Shown here: positions 1 to 15,000 of the stretch, piece by piece
How positions within the stretch are numbered: position 1 is the stretch's first letter
How the letters are laid out: each line of letters opens with the position of its first letter
Assembly (NCBI GenBank): GCA_027257055.1
Contig: JAPVLO010000232.1
Coordinates: 5,456,001 to 5,520,000 of the forward strand
Direction: 5' to 3'
Source: Cephalopachus bancanus
Taxonomy: Eukaryota; Chordata; Mammalia; Primates; Tarsiidae
DNA: 64,000 nt
The notes under the pieces: generated by a model
Told to the model about the DNA's origin: nothing
Databases searched by the model: none
Seen by the model: only the letters and a program-made list of their open reading frames with translations
Program-made: the position numbers and the translations under genes

Positions 1-3000
1 GCAAAGGCACACATTGGGGCCATTGAGTGAGGAGTATGGCGGGACCACCAGGTGGACATGCAGTGGAGTCACAGTGGAGGTGTGCATCAGTGGAGCCACC
101 ATAGAGGTGCGTGGCAGGTCCAATGTAGAGGTGCACGGCAGGGCCACTGCAGAGGTGTGCATCATGTCCACAATGGACACACGTAGTGGGACCACCATGG
201 AGGTGTTCAGTGGAGCCACTGTGAAGGCACATGGCAGGACCAACATGGAGGCATGTGGAGGGGCCACTGCAGATGCAAGTAGCAATGTCACCATGGAGGC
301 ACGCAGTGGAACCACTGTGGAGGGGCACAGCAGAGCCACCTGGAAGGCATGCAGCTGGGCCACCGCAGAGGCACGGGGCCTCATCACTGAGGAGGCAGGC
401 AGAAGTCCACCATAAAAGCCCATGGTGGGGCCATGGCAGAGGCATAAGGCAGGGCCACCAAGAGGTGCATGGTGGTGCAGCTGCAGAGGCACACAGTGGG
501 GCCACCTCACAGGCATGCTGCGGGACTACCACAGAGGAGTGCAGTGGAGTCACTGGCATGTGGCAGGACCAACGCAGAGGCACATGGAGGAGCCACCATG
601 AATGAACAAGGGAGGGCCACTGTGGAGGCACACGTCAGGCCACTGCAGATGCACATGGGGGTCTACCACAAAGGTGTACATCGGGACCACTGCAGAGGTA
701 CACAGAGGTTCCGTCGTGGAGCCTTACAAAGGGGCCACCATGAGGCATGCAGCGGGGCCATCGCAAAGGTGGATGACAGGTCCGCTGTGGAGGCGTACAG
801 TGAGGCCATTGAAAAGGCTTGTAGCAGGGCTACCACGAAGACACATGAAGGTGTCACTATGGAGGCCCATGGCACAACCGTCATGGGGGAGTGAGGTGGG
901 GCCGCCACAAGAGGAGTGGCCACTGCCAAGGCCCATGGTGGAGCCTCCACAAAGGCCTGCAGTCGGGGACCCACAAAGGCACACATTGGGGCCATTGAGA
1001 AGGAGTGCATCAAGGACACCACAGATATGTGTGGTGGGGCCACCATGGAGGCATGTGGTGGAGGCACTCGGCAGGTCCACCACAGAGGCATGAAGCCAGT
1101 CAACCCTGGAGGCCCATCTCAGGTCCACATTGGAGGCACACGGCACAGCCACTTCCAAGGCATGTGGCAGGGCCACCTCAGAGGTACATGGTGGGAGCAC
1201 AGCAGAAGATTGAGGCAGGGCCATATGGAGGCATGCAACCAGGCCACTGCAGATGCACTGTGGACGCATGCAGCAGTGCCACTACAGAGGTGTGTGATGG
1301 TGTCACCACAAAGGGGCCCAGTAGGGCCTCCTGGGAGGCATGCAGCTAGGTCACCACAGTAGCGCATGGCCCAGCCACCACAGAGGTGCATGGCAGGGCC
1401 AGCACTGAGGTGTGCAGTGGGGCCACCTTGGAAGTGTGTGGTGGGGCCACTGCAAAGGCCCGCATCTGGGCCACCACAGAGGCCTGCAGTGGGGACACCA
1501 TGGAGACTCAAATGGGGTGACTGCAGAGGCCCACAGTGGAGCCACTATGAAGGCCTATGGTGGGGCCATTATGGAGGCCCATGGTGAAGCCACCATAGAG
1601 GCACGTGGTGGGTCCACTGCAAAGGTACATGGCAGGCCCAGTGTGAAGGTGCATGGCGGGGCCCACAGCAGGGGTAACGCAGGGGCCCTTGGTGGGGCCA
1701 CTGCAGAGGCCAAGGCAGGGACACTGTGGAGGCCCGTAAAGGGATCACCATGGAGGCCCATGTTAGGGCCATTGTGAAGGCACGCAGTGGAGCCACCACA
1801 GAGGTGTGTGGTCGGGCCACCAAGGAGGTACAGTGGGACCACCGTGGAGACATACAGCAGGGCTCCTGCAATAGTGCACAGCAGGGCACTGTGAGGGCAC
1901 TCAGAGGGGCCACTGCAGAGGCATATGGTGGGGCAACTGCAGAGGTGCATGGTGGGACCACTGTGAAGACTCGTGGCAGGTCCACCACAAAGGCACATGG
2001 CAGAGCCACTGCAGGGGTACACAGGGGGGCCATCGTGGAGGCCCACAGCAAGGCCACTGCAGAGGCATGCAGCAGGACTACCTGAAAGCCACATGGCCAG
2101 GTCACTGTGGAAGGTAGCAGCAGGGCCACTGCAGAGGCACACAGCTGGGGCACTGCAGAGGTGCCCAGCAGGGTCACAGAGGAGACATGCAGCAGTGCCA
2201 CCATGAAGGTACACAGAGGGGCCACTGTGGAGACATGCAGCAGGGCCTCCACAGAGGTGCAGTGTGTCCACTGCAGAGTTACATGGTACGTCCACCACAG
2301 AGGTGCATGGAGGAGCTACCACTGAGGTGTGTGGCAGGTCCACAGTGGAGGTGCATGGTGGAACCACTGTGGAAGTCTGCTGCGGGGCCACTGTGCAGAT
2401 GCGCAGCCAGACCACATGATTGGACCACTGCAGAGGCACATGGTGGGGCCACCTTAGAGGCAGCAGGGCTACTACAGATACACTTGGCACTGTTACTGCA
2501 GAATTACATGACAGAGCCACCTGGGAGGCATGCAGCCAGGACATGTGTAGGCATGCAACCCAGCCACCGAGCAGGTGCACAACAGGGCCACCTGGGAGGT
2601 ATGCAGCCAGGCCACAGTGGAAGGTAGTGGTAGGGCCACCGCAGAGGTGCACAGCTAGGGCACTGCAGAGGAACATGGCAGTGTCACAGAGGAGGCACGT
2701 GATGGGGCCACCACGGAGGCACATGTTGGGGCCACTACAGAAGGGCACAATGGGGCTACCACTGAGGTGCACAGTACAGCCACCATGAAGGCATGCAGCG
2801 GGGCCGCTGTGGAGGCATACAGCAGGACCACTGTGGAGGTGTGCAGAGGGGTCATCATGGAGGCATGCAACAGTGCTACCACAGAGGCCTGCAGCAGAGC
2901 TATCATGGAGGTGCATGGCAGGTCCACCACAAAGGCACACAACAGGTTCACTGTGGAGGTTCACAGTGGGGACCCTGTGAAGACACATGGAGGGGACACA

Positions 3001-6000
3001 GTAGTTGCAGGTGGTGATACCAAAGCAGAGGCATGTGGCAGTGCCACCGTGGAGACCTATGGAGGGGCTAATGCAGAAGCCTGTGGTGGGGCCACTGACC
3101 GTGCTTGCAGTGGGGCAAACATGTAGTCATGCAGAGGGGCCACTGAGGAGTTGTGTGATGGGAACACCACAGAAGAGTGTAGCAGGACCACTGTAGATGC
3201 ACATGGTGGGACCACCACAAAGGCACATGGTGGGGCCACAATGGAAGCACACAGGTGGGCAACCATGTAGGCATGCAGTGGAGGCACCAAAGAGTAGTAC
3301 AGCAGGGCCACAACGAAGTTGCTTGGCAGGGCCACTACTGAGATGCATGGTGGGACCACCACCGAGGCATGAGACAGGGCCACTTGGGGTGCACCCAGCC
3401 AGGCCACCATGGAGGTGCATGGTGGGGCAACTGAGGAAACATGTGGCTGGGCCACCACAGAGGTGCGTGGTGTGAACTCCACAAAGGGACATGGTAGGGC
3501 CACCATGGAGGCATACAGAGGGACCACTCAGAAGCACATGGCAGAGCCACGGTGGAAGCACACCAGGGTCACCTGGAGGTAGATGGCATGGTCACCATGG
3601 AGTTGCATGGCAGAGCCACTGCAGAGGCATGTGGCAGGGTCAATGCAGAGGCATGTGGTAGGGCCACCACAGAGACACACCATGCGCTGGCTCTGCTGTG
3701 TGCATCCTCAGTGGCCCAACGGCACACCTCTGTTGGCCCTGTTGCACACCTCCCTGGTGGCCCCGGGACCCACAGGGAGGCCACCATGGAGATGTGTGGT
3801 GGCTCCACTGCAGAGTCTCACAGCAGGGCCACAGCAAAAGTGTGCTACGGGGCCACCGTGGAGGCCCACAGCAGGGCCACCATGGAGGCACATGGTGGGA
3901 CCAATGCTGAAGCACGTGGTGGGGCCACAGTGGAGGTGAAAAGCAGGGCCACCTGGAGGCATATGGTGGAGCTGTCAGAGGCACAGAAGAACCACTGCAG
4001 TGGCATGTGGTGGGGCCACTGCAGAGGTCTGTGATGGGGCCATCACAGAGACATGCAGCAAGGCAACCTGCGAGGTGCACGGCTGGTCCAGCATGGTAGC
4101 GTACAACGTGGCCACTGCAGTGTCACAGGCAGGGCCACCTGGGAGGCATGCAGCCAGGCCACCATGGAAGGAAGTGGCCAGGCCACCACAGAAGCACATG
4201 GCTGGGTCACCACGGAGGCACACTGAGGCCACTGGGGACGTGTGAAATTGGGCCACTGAGGATGCACACAGCAGGGCCACTGCGGAGGCATTCAGCCAGG
4301 CCAACACAAAGGGGCACAGCAGGCCCACTGCAGAGGCCCATGGCAGGGCCAAAACTGAGGCCCACTGCAGTGCCACTGCAGAGGCCTGTGGCAGGACCAC
4401 AGTGGTCCTGCTATGGTGTGGCCTCCGTGGAGGCCCAGGTCAAAGCCGTTGCGAAGGTCCATGAAGCAGCCACCTTGGAGGCACATGGCAGGGCCGCCAC
4501 CAAATCACACAGCTAGGCCACTGTGGAGGCATGCGGCGGGGTCAGTGTGGAGGCATGAGGTAGGGCCAGCATAGAGGCTTGCCGCAAGGCCAACACAGAG
4601 ACACATGGAGGAGCCATCATGGAGACACATGGGACCACTGCAGAGATGTATGGCAGGGGCACCACAAAGGCTCACGAGGGCCATAGTGAAGGTATGTGGC
4701 AGGGCTACCACAGAGGTACGCTGCAGTGCCACTGTGGAAACACGACTGGACCACTGTGGAGGCCACCATGGAGGTGCATAATGGAGTCGCTGGGGAGGCA
4801 TGCAGCAGGGCCGCCACAGAGGGGCATGGCAGGGCCACTGCAAGGGCCGGCTACAGGGCAACTGCAGAGGCACACATTGGGCCATCAAAGAGGAGTGTGG
4901 CAGGGCAACCGTGGAGCCACAGGGCGGGGCCACTGCAGAGCGTGCAGTGGGGCGACTGCAGAGGCATGTGGCGGGGCCCCACAGAGGTGTGTGGCAGGGC
5001 CACTGTGGAGGCATGTAGTGTGTACTCCATGGAGGCGCATGGCAGGACCATCACGGAGGTGCTTAGTGGAGCCACTGTGGAGGTGCATGGCAGCCCCACC
5101 ACAGAGGTGTGTGGCAGGCCCACCTGGGAGAATCTCTGTTGGACCACCCTAGAGGTGTGCTGCTGGGGCACCAAGGAGACATATGGTGGGGTTACTGCAG
5201 AGGAGTGTGATGGGACCAATGTAGAGGGACACGGCAAGTCCACCACAGAGCCCCATGGTGGGGCCACTGCTGAGGCCCATGGAAAGACCACCACAGAGGC
5301 CCATAGTGGGCTACTATGGAGGTGTGCAGCTGGGCCACCATGGAGGCCTGCAGTGGGCCCACCGTGAAGTGTATATCAGGTCCACTGCAGAGACATGTGA
5401 TGGGTCCACCACAGAGTCATGTGGTGGGCCCACTGCAGAGGGGCCACCATGGATGCTCATGGCAGGGTCACCACAGAAGCACGTGGCTGGACCATGATGG
5501 AGGCACATGGCGGTCAACTGTGAAGGTGTGCAGTGGGGCCACCATGGAGGCATACAACAGGGCCACTGTGGATGCATGTGGCAAACCACCATGGAGGTGC
5601 ACAGCACAGCCATCAGAAAGGGGCACAGCAGGGACCCCTGGGAGGCACACAGCCAGACCACCATGGAGGTGTGCAGCCCAGTCACTGAGGAGGGATGTGG
5701 TGGGGCCAGAGTGGAGGTATGTAGCATGGCAGTCTATGAGGTACATGACCAATCCAGCATGAGGAGCACAACAGAGCCACCGTAGAGGCATGTAGTAGGG
5801 TCACCTCAGAGGCACACAGTCAGACCACTGTGGAAGGTAACAGCAGAGCCATCACAGAGGCACATGACTGGGGCATCTCAGAGGTGTGCAGTGGGGTCAC
5901 CATGGAGGCACCCAGCAGGGCACAGAGGTGTGTAGCAGGACCACCAAAGAGGCATGTGGTGAAGCCACCATGGAGGCATGCAGCAGGGCCACTGCAGAGG

Positions 6001-9000
6001 TGCAGGAAAGGGCCATTTTGGAGACTCATGGCAGATCCACCACGGAGGCACACAGAGGGGCCACCACAAGGCATGTGGTGGATTCACCACACATGCTTGC
6101 AGTGGGGCAACCACGGAGTCACAAAAGGACAGTGCTACTGCAGAGGTCCACAGAGGGGCCACCACAAAGGCGTGCGGTAGGGCTATGGAGGCACATGGTG
6201 GGGCCACCATGGAGGCACACTGTGGGGCCACCACAGAGGCGAGTGGCAGGGCCAATGCGGAGTCATGCAGCAGGGCTGCTGCAGAAGCATGGAGCTGGGT
6301 GACAGTGAAGGCACATAGTGGCAGGGCCACCATGGTGGCACAAGGTGGGGCCACCACACAGGCCCATGGAGGGGCACCACTGAGGCCTGCCACAGGATCA
6401 CTGCAAAGGCCCTTGGTGGGGCAATCATGGAAGCATGCATTAGGGCTGCAGAGGTATGTGGCAGGACCAACACAGAGGTGAGTGGCAGAGCCACCGCAAA
6501 TGACCAAGGTAGGGTCATCACAGAGGTGCATGGTAGGTCCACTGCAAAGGCCCATGGTGGGTCCACCATGGAGGGTCACAGCTATGCCACCACAAAAGCT
6601 TGCTGCGAGGCCACTGTGAAGGCACATGGAAGGTACACCCCAGGGGTGGGTGGTGGAACCACCACAGAAGCACGTGGCAGGGCCACGGAGGAGGTACATG
6701 GCAGGTACTCCGCAGAAGCACATGGCAAGGCCACCAGAGAGGCATATGGCAGTGCCACTGTGAAGGCACACAGTGGAGCCACTGAAAAGGTGTGTGGCAG
6801 GGCCACCTGGGAGGCTAGCTGCCAGGTAACCACAGAGGCACATGGCCAGCCCAACAAGTAGGCACATAGTGGGGCCGCCATGGCAGTGTGGGGCAGCGCC
6901 ACCACAAAGGCGCACAGAGGGGCCACTGCAGGGGCATGCAGTGGGACCATGACAGAGGCGTGCAGAGGGGCCACCACAAAGGCACAAAATGGGGCCACCA
7001 TGGAGACCCATGGCAAGGTCACCATGGAGGCACATGGTGAGGCCACTACAAAGGCACACAGCAGGTCCACTGGGGAGGCACATGGTGGGACCATTCTGGA
7101 GGCTCACAGCAGGGCCATCAAGGAGGCATGCAGTAGGGCCACCATAGAGATGCGTGGCATGTCCACCACAAAAGCATGCAGCATGTCCATCATGGAGGCA
7201 CACAGTGGGTCCACCACAGAGGAACACGGCGGGGCCACCACAGAGGCATGCGGGAGGTCCACAGTGGATTCAAGCCGTGGTACCACCATCCATGGTGGGG
7301 CCACCACATAGGTGCATAGCAGGGTCATCACAGAGGTGCATGGCAGGGCCACTGTGGAGGCATGTAGCCGGGCCACCACCAACACACATGGTAGTACAAC
7401 CACGGAGGTGCAAGGCGGAGCCACCATGGAGGACACAGTGGGGCTTCCTGCTAGGCACTCCACTAAGCCACATGGAGGCACACGACCTGGCCACTGAGGC
7501 AGGGCCAGCATGGGTGTGTGGCAGAGCCACTGTGAAGGCATGCGGCAAGGCCACTGCAGAGGGGCACAGCAGAGCCACCACAGACACCCATGGCAGGACC
7601 ACCATGGAGGTTCATGGCAAGAACATTGCAAAGGCATGCAGCAGGACCACTGCAGAGGTACATGGCAGGACAACCACAGAGGTACACAGTGGAACCACCC
7701 TGGAGGCACACAGTGTGGCCATTGCAAAGGCATATGACAGGACCACTGTGGGGGCGCATGGAGGGGCCACCATGGAGGCACGCGGAGGGGTCAACATGGA
7801 GGTGTGTGGTAGGGCCACCGCAAAGGTGCACAGTGGTTCCACCTCGGAAGTACATAGTGGGGCCATTGCAAAGGTTCACAGTTGGGCCACCATGAAGGGT
7901 GTGGTAGGTGAAGGGACCACCATGGAGGGTGTGGCATGGCCACCACAGAGGTGCAAGGCAGGGCCAACATGGAGGCCCATGAAGGGGCCACCACAGAGAC
8001 CTACAGCAGAGGCCCCACTAAGGCCTGTGGTGGGGCAACCATAGAGGCACACATAGGGGCCACCAAGGAAGCACACAGTGAAGCCCCCATGGAGGCATGT
8101 GATGGGACCACCATGGAGGTGTGCAGTGGGGCCAATGCAGAGGCACATGATGGGGTAACTGAGGAGGCATTTGGAGGAGCCACCATGGAGGCGCGTGGCA
8201 GGTACTCTGTGGAGGCACATGGTGGGGCCACCCCAGAAGCACATGGCGGTGCCATCGTGGAAGCACATGGCAGGGCCACCATGGAGGCATGTGGCAGGGC
8301 CACCTAGGAAGTGTACTGACGGGCCATGGTAGAGGTGCACTGCCAGACCACCAAGGAGGCACGCAGCAGGGTTGCCATGGAGCCATGTGGTGGGGCCAAT
8401 CCAAAGGGACACAGTGGGTTCACTGCAGAGACCCCCAGTGAATCCACCACGGAAGCCCCTGGTGGGACCACCATGGCAGCCCATGGCAGTGCCTTTGCGG
8501 AGACCCAGGTCAGTGTCTTGCAAAAGCCCACTGAGGAGTCACCTTGGAGGTGCCAGATAGCAGGGCCATCATGGAGTCACACGGCAGCACCACTGCAGAG
8601 GCACAAGGAGGGGCCAATGCAGAGGCATGCGGTGGGGCCACAATGGAGGTACACAGTGGGGCCATCGTGGAGATCTGTGGCAAGGCCACCACAAAGGCAT
8701 ATACTAGGGCCTCATGGAAGCACATGGCAGGGCCATGGTGGAGGCATGCCGCAGGGCCACCACAAAAGCACACGGCAGGGTCAATGCAGAGGCACACAGA
8801 GGGACCACCACAGAGATGCACAGCAGAGCCACTATGGAGGTGCACAGTGGGGCCACTTTGGAGGCCCACAGCCGGGCCACCACTGAGGCGCCCAAAGGCG
8901 TCAACACTAAGGTACATGGTGGAGCCACCACAAAGTCTTGTGGTGGGGCCGCAGCAGAGCCAAGTGGCAGGGCCACCACAAAGGTGAATGGCAGGTCCAC

Positions 9001-12000
9001 CACGGAAGTGCATGACAGTGCCATTTTGAAGGCTTGCAGCAGGGCCTACATGAAGGAGCATTGAGGAGCCACCATGACAGCATGTGGCAGGGCTACCATG
9101 CAGGTGTGAGGTGAGGCTACCAAGGAGGTGCACTGAGTGGCTACTATGGAGGCCCATGGCAGGGCCATCGCAAAGGCCTGCGGCAGGGCAACCACGGAGG
9201 TAATGAATAAGAGTCATAAAGGAGGTACACTGTGTGGCCACCACAGAGGTGTACAGCAGGGCCATTGTGGAGGCACATGGCATGTCCACTGTGGAGACCC
9301 AAGGAGGTGCCATTACAGCTTGTGGCAAGGCCACTGCAGAGGCCCGTGGAGGGCTACCACAGAGGCACCCAATGGTACCACTGAGGAGGTGCAGAGTGGG
9401 GCCACCATGAAGGCACACAGTGGGGCCACAGTGGAGGCACGTGGCAAGACCACCGTGGAGGTGCATGGCAGACCCAAGATGGAGGTACACTGCAGAGGTG
9501 TGAGGAGGGCCACATGGTTGGGCCACCACAGAGGCGCACAGCAGGTCACTGCAAGAGGATGTGGCAGGGTGACCACGGAGGCACGTGTAAGTACCACAAC
9601 AGAGGCACAACAGGGCCACCACAGAGGCACACCATAGGGCCACTGCTGAGATGTGTGGCAGGGTGACCACAGAGGCACGTGTAAGTACCACAACAGAGGC
9701 ACAACAGGGCCACCACAGAGGCACACCATAGGGCCACTGCAGAGATGTGCAGCAGGGCCATCATGGAAGCAGCTTGGAGGCACACAACAGGGCCACCACA
9801 GACTCATGCAAAGTGACCACCTGAAGTTGTGTGGCCAGGCCATGAAGGCACATGGGGGGGCCGCCACAGAGGCACAAGGCAGGGACCATCATGGAGGCAC
9901 ACAGCAGGGCCACTGTGGAGGTGTGCAGTGAGTCCACCATGGAGGCATGCAGCGGGGCACCCACAGAGGCACCTAGTGGAACCACAATGGAAGCATGCGG
10001 TAGAACCACTGTGGAAGCACGTTGCCAGGCCACCGTGGAGGCATCCAGATGGGTCACTGAGGAGGCACATGGTGGGACCACTGCAGATGCCCATGGCAGA
10101 GCCACAGCTGAGGCTTGAGTCTGGGCCATTGCGTGGGCCTGCAAAAGGGCCACCTTGGATGTGCACAGAGGGGTCACTGAGGAGGCACATGGCAGGGCCA
10201 TTGTGAAGGCATGTGGCAGGGTCACCACAGAGACATGCAGCGGGGCCGTTGCTGAGGAATATGGTGGGGTGATTGCAAAGGTGCCCAGCTGGGTCACCAA
10301 GGAGGCACATGGCAGGGCCACCATGGAGGCATGCAGTGGGACCACCAAGAAGGCACATGATGGGGCCACTGTGGAGGCATGTGGCGGGGCCACTGTGAAG
10401 ACATGCAGTGGGTCAACCTCAGAGGCATGCAGTGGGGCCACCGTAGAAGCGTGTTGAGGGGCCATCTTGGAGGCCCATAGCAGGGCCACCATGGAGGCTC
10501 ATGGCAGGGCAACTGCAGAAACACATGGCATGGCCACCAAAGAGGTGTGTGGCGGGGCCACCATGGAAGTGCATGGTGGGTACTCTGTGGAGGCACATGG
10601 CTGGACCACTGCAGAGGCAAGTATTGAGGCCACCGTGGAGGTGCATGGTGGGGCCACCACAAAAGCACGTGGTGAGTCCACCTGGGAGGTAAGCTGCCAG
10701 GCTACAGAGGTGGCACATGGGAGGGTCACCACTGAGGTGTGTGGTGAGGCCAACACAAAGGGACACGGCATGTCCACCACAGAGACCTGTGGTGGGGCTG
10801 GAGCTGAGACCTACAATGGGGCCACAGTGGAGGCCCTAGTCAGGGCATTGAGAAGGAGACACCTTGGAGAGCATGGCAGGGCCACCACAGAAGCACTCAG
10901 CTGCACCACCGAGGATGTGCATGGCAGTTTCACTGTGGAGGCACATGGTGGAGACACCGTAGAGGGGCACAGCAGAGCCACCATGGAAGCACACAGCCTG
11001 GTCACCGAGGAGGTGCACAGTGGGTCCAACACAGAGGCATGCAGCAGGGCCACCATGGAGTCATGTGGCAAGGCCACTGTGGAGGAGCACAGTGGGTCCA
11101 CCACGGAGGCTGGTGACAGAGCCACCACAGAGGCCCATGGCAGGGCCACCACAGAAGCCCATGACTGGGCCGCCATGGAGGTTCACAGCAGGGCTACTGC
11201 AGAGGCCCATGGTGTGGCCATTGCAAAGGCATACAGCAGAGCCACTGCAGAGGTGCACATCAGGGCTACCATTGAGACACACAGCAAAGCCACCATGGAG
11301 GTGCATGGCAAGCCACCACAAAGGCACATGGCAGGGCCACCATTGGGGCACATGGGAAGGCCATCGTGGAGAAGCAGAGGGACTACTGTGGAGGTATGCG
11401 CTGCGGCCACTACGGAAACCCATGGTGGGGCCATCACAGAGGCAGGCAGCAGGGCCACAGTAGAGGCATGTGGCAGGGCCACCTTGGAGGCATGCAGTAG
11501 GACCACCATGGACACAAATGGTTGTGCCACTGTGGGGGCACACAGCAGTCACCCCAGGAGGCATGCAGTTGGGCCACTGTGGAGGTGTGTGATGGGGCTA
11601 GCACTGAAGTGTGTGGCAGGGCCATTTTGGAGGCATACTGCAAGGCTACCACAGAGGCCAGCAGTGGGGCCACCAAGGAAACCCATGGTGGGGCCACCAC
11701 AGAGGCCCATGGCAGGGCCATTGTGAAGGCACACAGGGGGGCCACCGTGGAGGTGTATGATAGGGTGACCACAGAGGCACACGACTGGCCCACTGTGAAG
11801 GCATGTGATGGGGTCATCACAAAGGCACATGGCAGGGCAATTGCAAGGGCACACTGAGGGGCCATCATGGAGGCATGTGGAGGAGCTAATGTAGAGGTGT
11901 ATGGCAGAGCCACTGTAAGACTCACAATGCAGCCACTGTAAAGCACACAACAGGTGCATCTGTGAGGCATGTGGCAACGCCATCGCAGAGCCTCACAGAA

Positions 12001-15000
12001 AGTCACCATGAATGCACACAGAGGGGCCACCAAGGAGGTGTGTGTCAGGACCATCAAGGAGGCATGAGGTGGGGTCACCACAAAAACCTATGGAGGGGTC
12101 ACCATGGAAGCCTGCAGAGGGGCCATTGCAGAGGCCCACAGTGGGGCCACTGCAGAGGCATGTGGCAGAGTAAACATAATAGCACATGTCAAGGCCATCA
12201 AAAAGGCACACAGTAGGGCCACTACAGAGGCATGTGGCAGGGTGACAGTGGAGGCGCATAGCAGGGCCAATGCAGAGGCACAAGGTGTGGCCACCGTGGA
12301 AGCATGCAGCAGAGGCGGGTGGCCAGGCCACCATGGAGGCACATAGCTGAGCCACAGAGGAGGCACACGGCCAGGTCACTGTGAAGGTGTGCAGTGGGGC
12401 CAACGTGGAAGGAAACAGCAGGTTCACCACAGAGGCCCACAGTGAGACCACCACTGAGTCCCAGGTCAGGGCCATTGTGAAGGCTCATGGAGGCATATGG
12501 CAGGGCCACTGCAGAGGCCCATAGCAGGGCAACCACAGAGGCATCTGGTGGGACCACTGCAGAAGCTCACGGCAGGGCCACTGGGGAGGCATGCTGGAGG
12601 TCACTGTGGAAGAGTGCAGCTGGACCACTGCAGAGGCATGAGGTGGGGCCGCTGCGGAGACACAGCGGGGCCACTGAAAAGGCATGTAGCAGGCACACCA
12701 CTGAGTCATGCAGCAGGGTCACTGTGGAGGCCCGTGGCAGGACCACCATAAAGGTCCACGGCAGAGCCAATGTGGAGACATGTGGCAGGGCCAGCTGAGA
12801 GGTGCATGACTGGTCCAGCTCAGAGTTGTGCAACGGGGCCACTGCAGACGCTTGTAGCAGGGTCACCTGGAAGGCACATGGCCAGACCACTGTGGAAGGG
12901 AGCAGCTGGGCCACTGCCCCAAAGAGGTATGTAGCAGGGCCATTGCAGAGGCATGCAACAAGTCCACTGTAGAGGCGTGCAGCAGGGCCACCACGGAGGA
13001 ACATGGGGCCACTGTGGAAGAGTGTGGCAGGGCAACAACAGGTCCACTGCAGAGGTGCATGGTGGGGCCAGCACAGAGGAGCATGGTGGGTCACACCACA
13101 GAGACATATGGCAGGACCGCCGTGGAGGCCCACAGCAGGGCTACCATGCAGGCATGCAGCCTGACCACCATGGAGGCATGTGGCAGGATCAACGTGGAGA
13201 TGCACAGGGGAGTCACCGCGAATGCAAGCAGCAGTACTACTGTGGAGGTGTGTGGTGGAACCACCGCAGAGGTGAACAGTGAGGCTACCTGGAAGGCACA
13301 CAGCCAAGACATGCCGAGGCATGAGGCCTAGCAACCAAGGAGGCACAAGGTGGGGCTACTGTGGAGGTACATGATGGGGCCACCAAGAGGTGAGCAGCAG
13401 GGCCACCACAGAGGCATGTGGCAGAGCCACCTCAGAGGCACACAGTAGAGCTACCCTGGAGGCAAATAGCAGGGCCACCACAGAGGCACACAGTGAGGCC
13501 AGTAGAAGTGTGCAGTGGGGCCACTGCTAATAAGCATGGCAGAGCCACTGCTAATAAGCATGGCAGAGCCACTGCAGAAAACCATAATGGGGCCGCCATG
13601 GAGGTGCATGGTAGGTTCACTGCAAATACCCATGGCGAATCCACCATGGAGGTGTGTGGCTGGGTCACTGCAGAAGCATACGGCAGAGCCATCACAGATG
13701 TGTGTGGCACATACTCCACAGAGGCACATGGTAGCATCACTGCCAAGGCATGCAGTTGGGCCACTGTGGAGGCGCATGGCAGGGCCACCACAGAGGCACG
13801 TGGCAAGGCCAACTGGGAGGTGAGATGCTGGGCAAATGTGAAGGTACACAGCCAGGCCACCAAGGAGGGGTGTAGTAGGACCATGGTGGCATATGGTGGG
13901 GTCACTGCAGAGGTGCACTAGGGTCACTATGGAGGAACATGGCAGTTCCATCGCAAAGGGGGACAGTGAGGCCACTGTTGGGATATGTGAAGGGGCCATT
14001 GTGGAAGTGCGCAGAGGGAACAGCACGGATCATGGAGGGGATACCATGGAGACCCATGGTGGGACCACCGTGGAGGCATGCAGTGGAGCCACTGCAAAGG
14101 TGCGCAGCAGGTCCACAACAGAGGCGTGCAGTGGAGCCACTGTGGACGCTCATGGTGGGGTCACCAAGAAGGTGCATGGAGTGACCACCACACAGGCACA
14201 CAGCAGGGTCACTGTGGAGGCACGAGGCAGGGCCACCATGGAGGCCTGCAGCAGAGTCATTGCAAAGTCATGCAGTGAGGCCACAGCAGAGGCACATGGC
14301 AGCCACTACAGGGACGTGTGGAAGGGCCATCATGGAGGCATGCATATGGGCTGCCATAGAGGTGTGAGGAGGGGCCACAGCAGAGGTGCACATCAGGGCC
14401 ATCACAGAGGCATGAGACAGGGCAGCTGTGGAGGCTCACTGAGGGGCCACTGCAAAGGCCCACTGTGGTGCCGCCACAAAGATCCACAGCTGGGAAACCA
14501 CAGAGGCACATGTTGGGCCATAGTGGTGTGTGGCAGAGCCACCACAGAGGTATGCAGTATGGCCACTGAGAAGGCATGTGGCATGGCCACTATGGAGACA
14601 TGGGGTAAGGCCACTGCAGAGGTGCATGGCAGGTCCACCAAGAAGGTGTGCAGCAGATCCATTGCAAAGGCGTGTGGCAGGGCCACTGTGGAGGCATGCA
14701 GCAGGTCACCTCAGAGACACACACTGAGACCACCAAAGAAGATTTCAGCAGGGCCATGACAGAGGCACATGGCCGAGCCACCGTGGAGGTCCACAGTGGG
14801 GCCACTATGGAGAAGTGTGGTGGGTCTACCTTGGAGGCACATGGTAGGGCAATCACGGATGCATGTGGCGGTGCCACCACAGAGGTGTGTGCCAAAGCCA
14901 CTGTAGAGGGGCATAGCAGGGCACCCTGGGAGGCACTCAACTGGGCCACTGCAGAGGCGCATGGGATGACCGCCAAGGAGGCACATGGAGAGGCCGGTGC

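Noticed and set aside
10467..11726. Plus-strand open frame of 419 codons (GRATTEAH-type repeats)
   Set aside because: Same explanation. No signal peptide, splice context or extension beyond the array, and neighbouring monomers are interrupted by stops.
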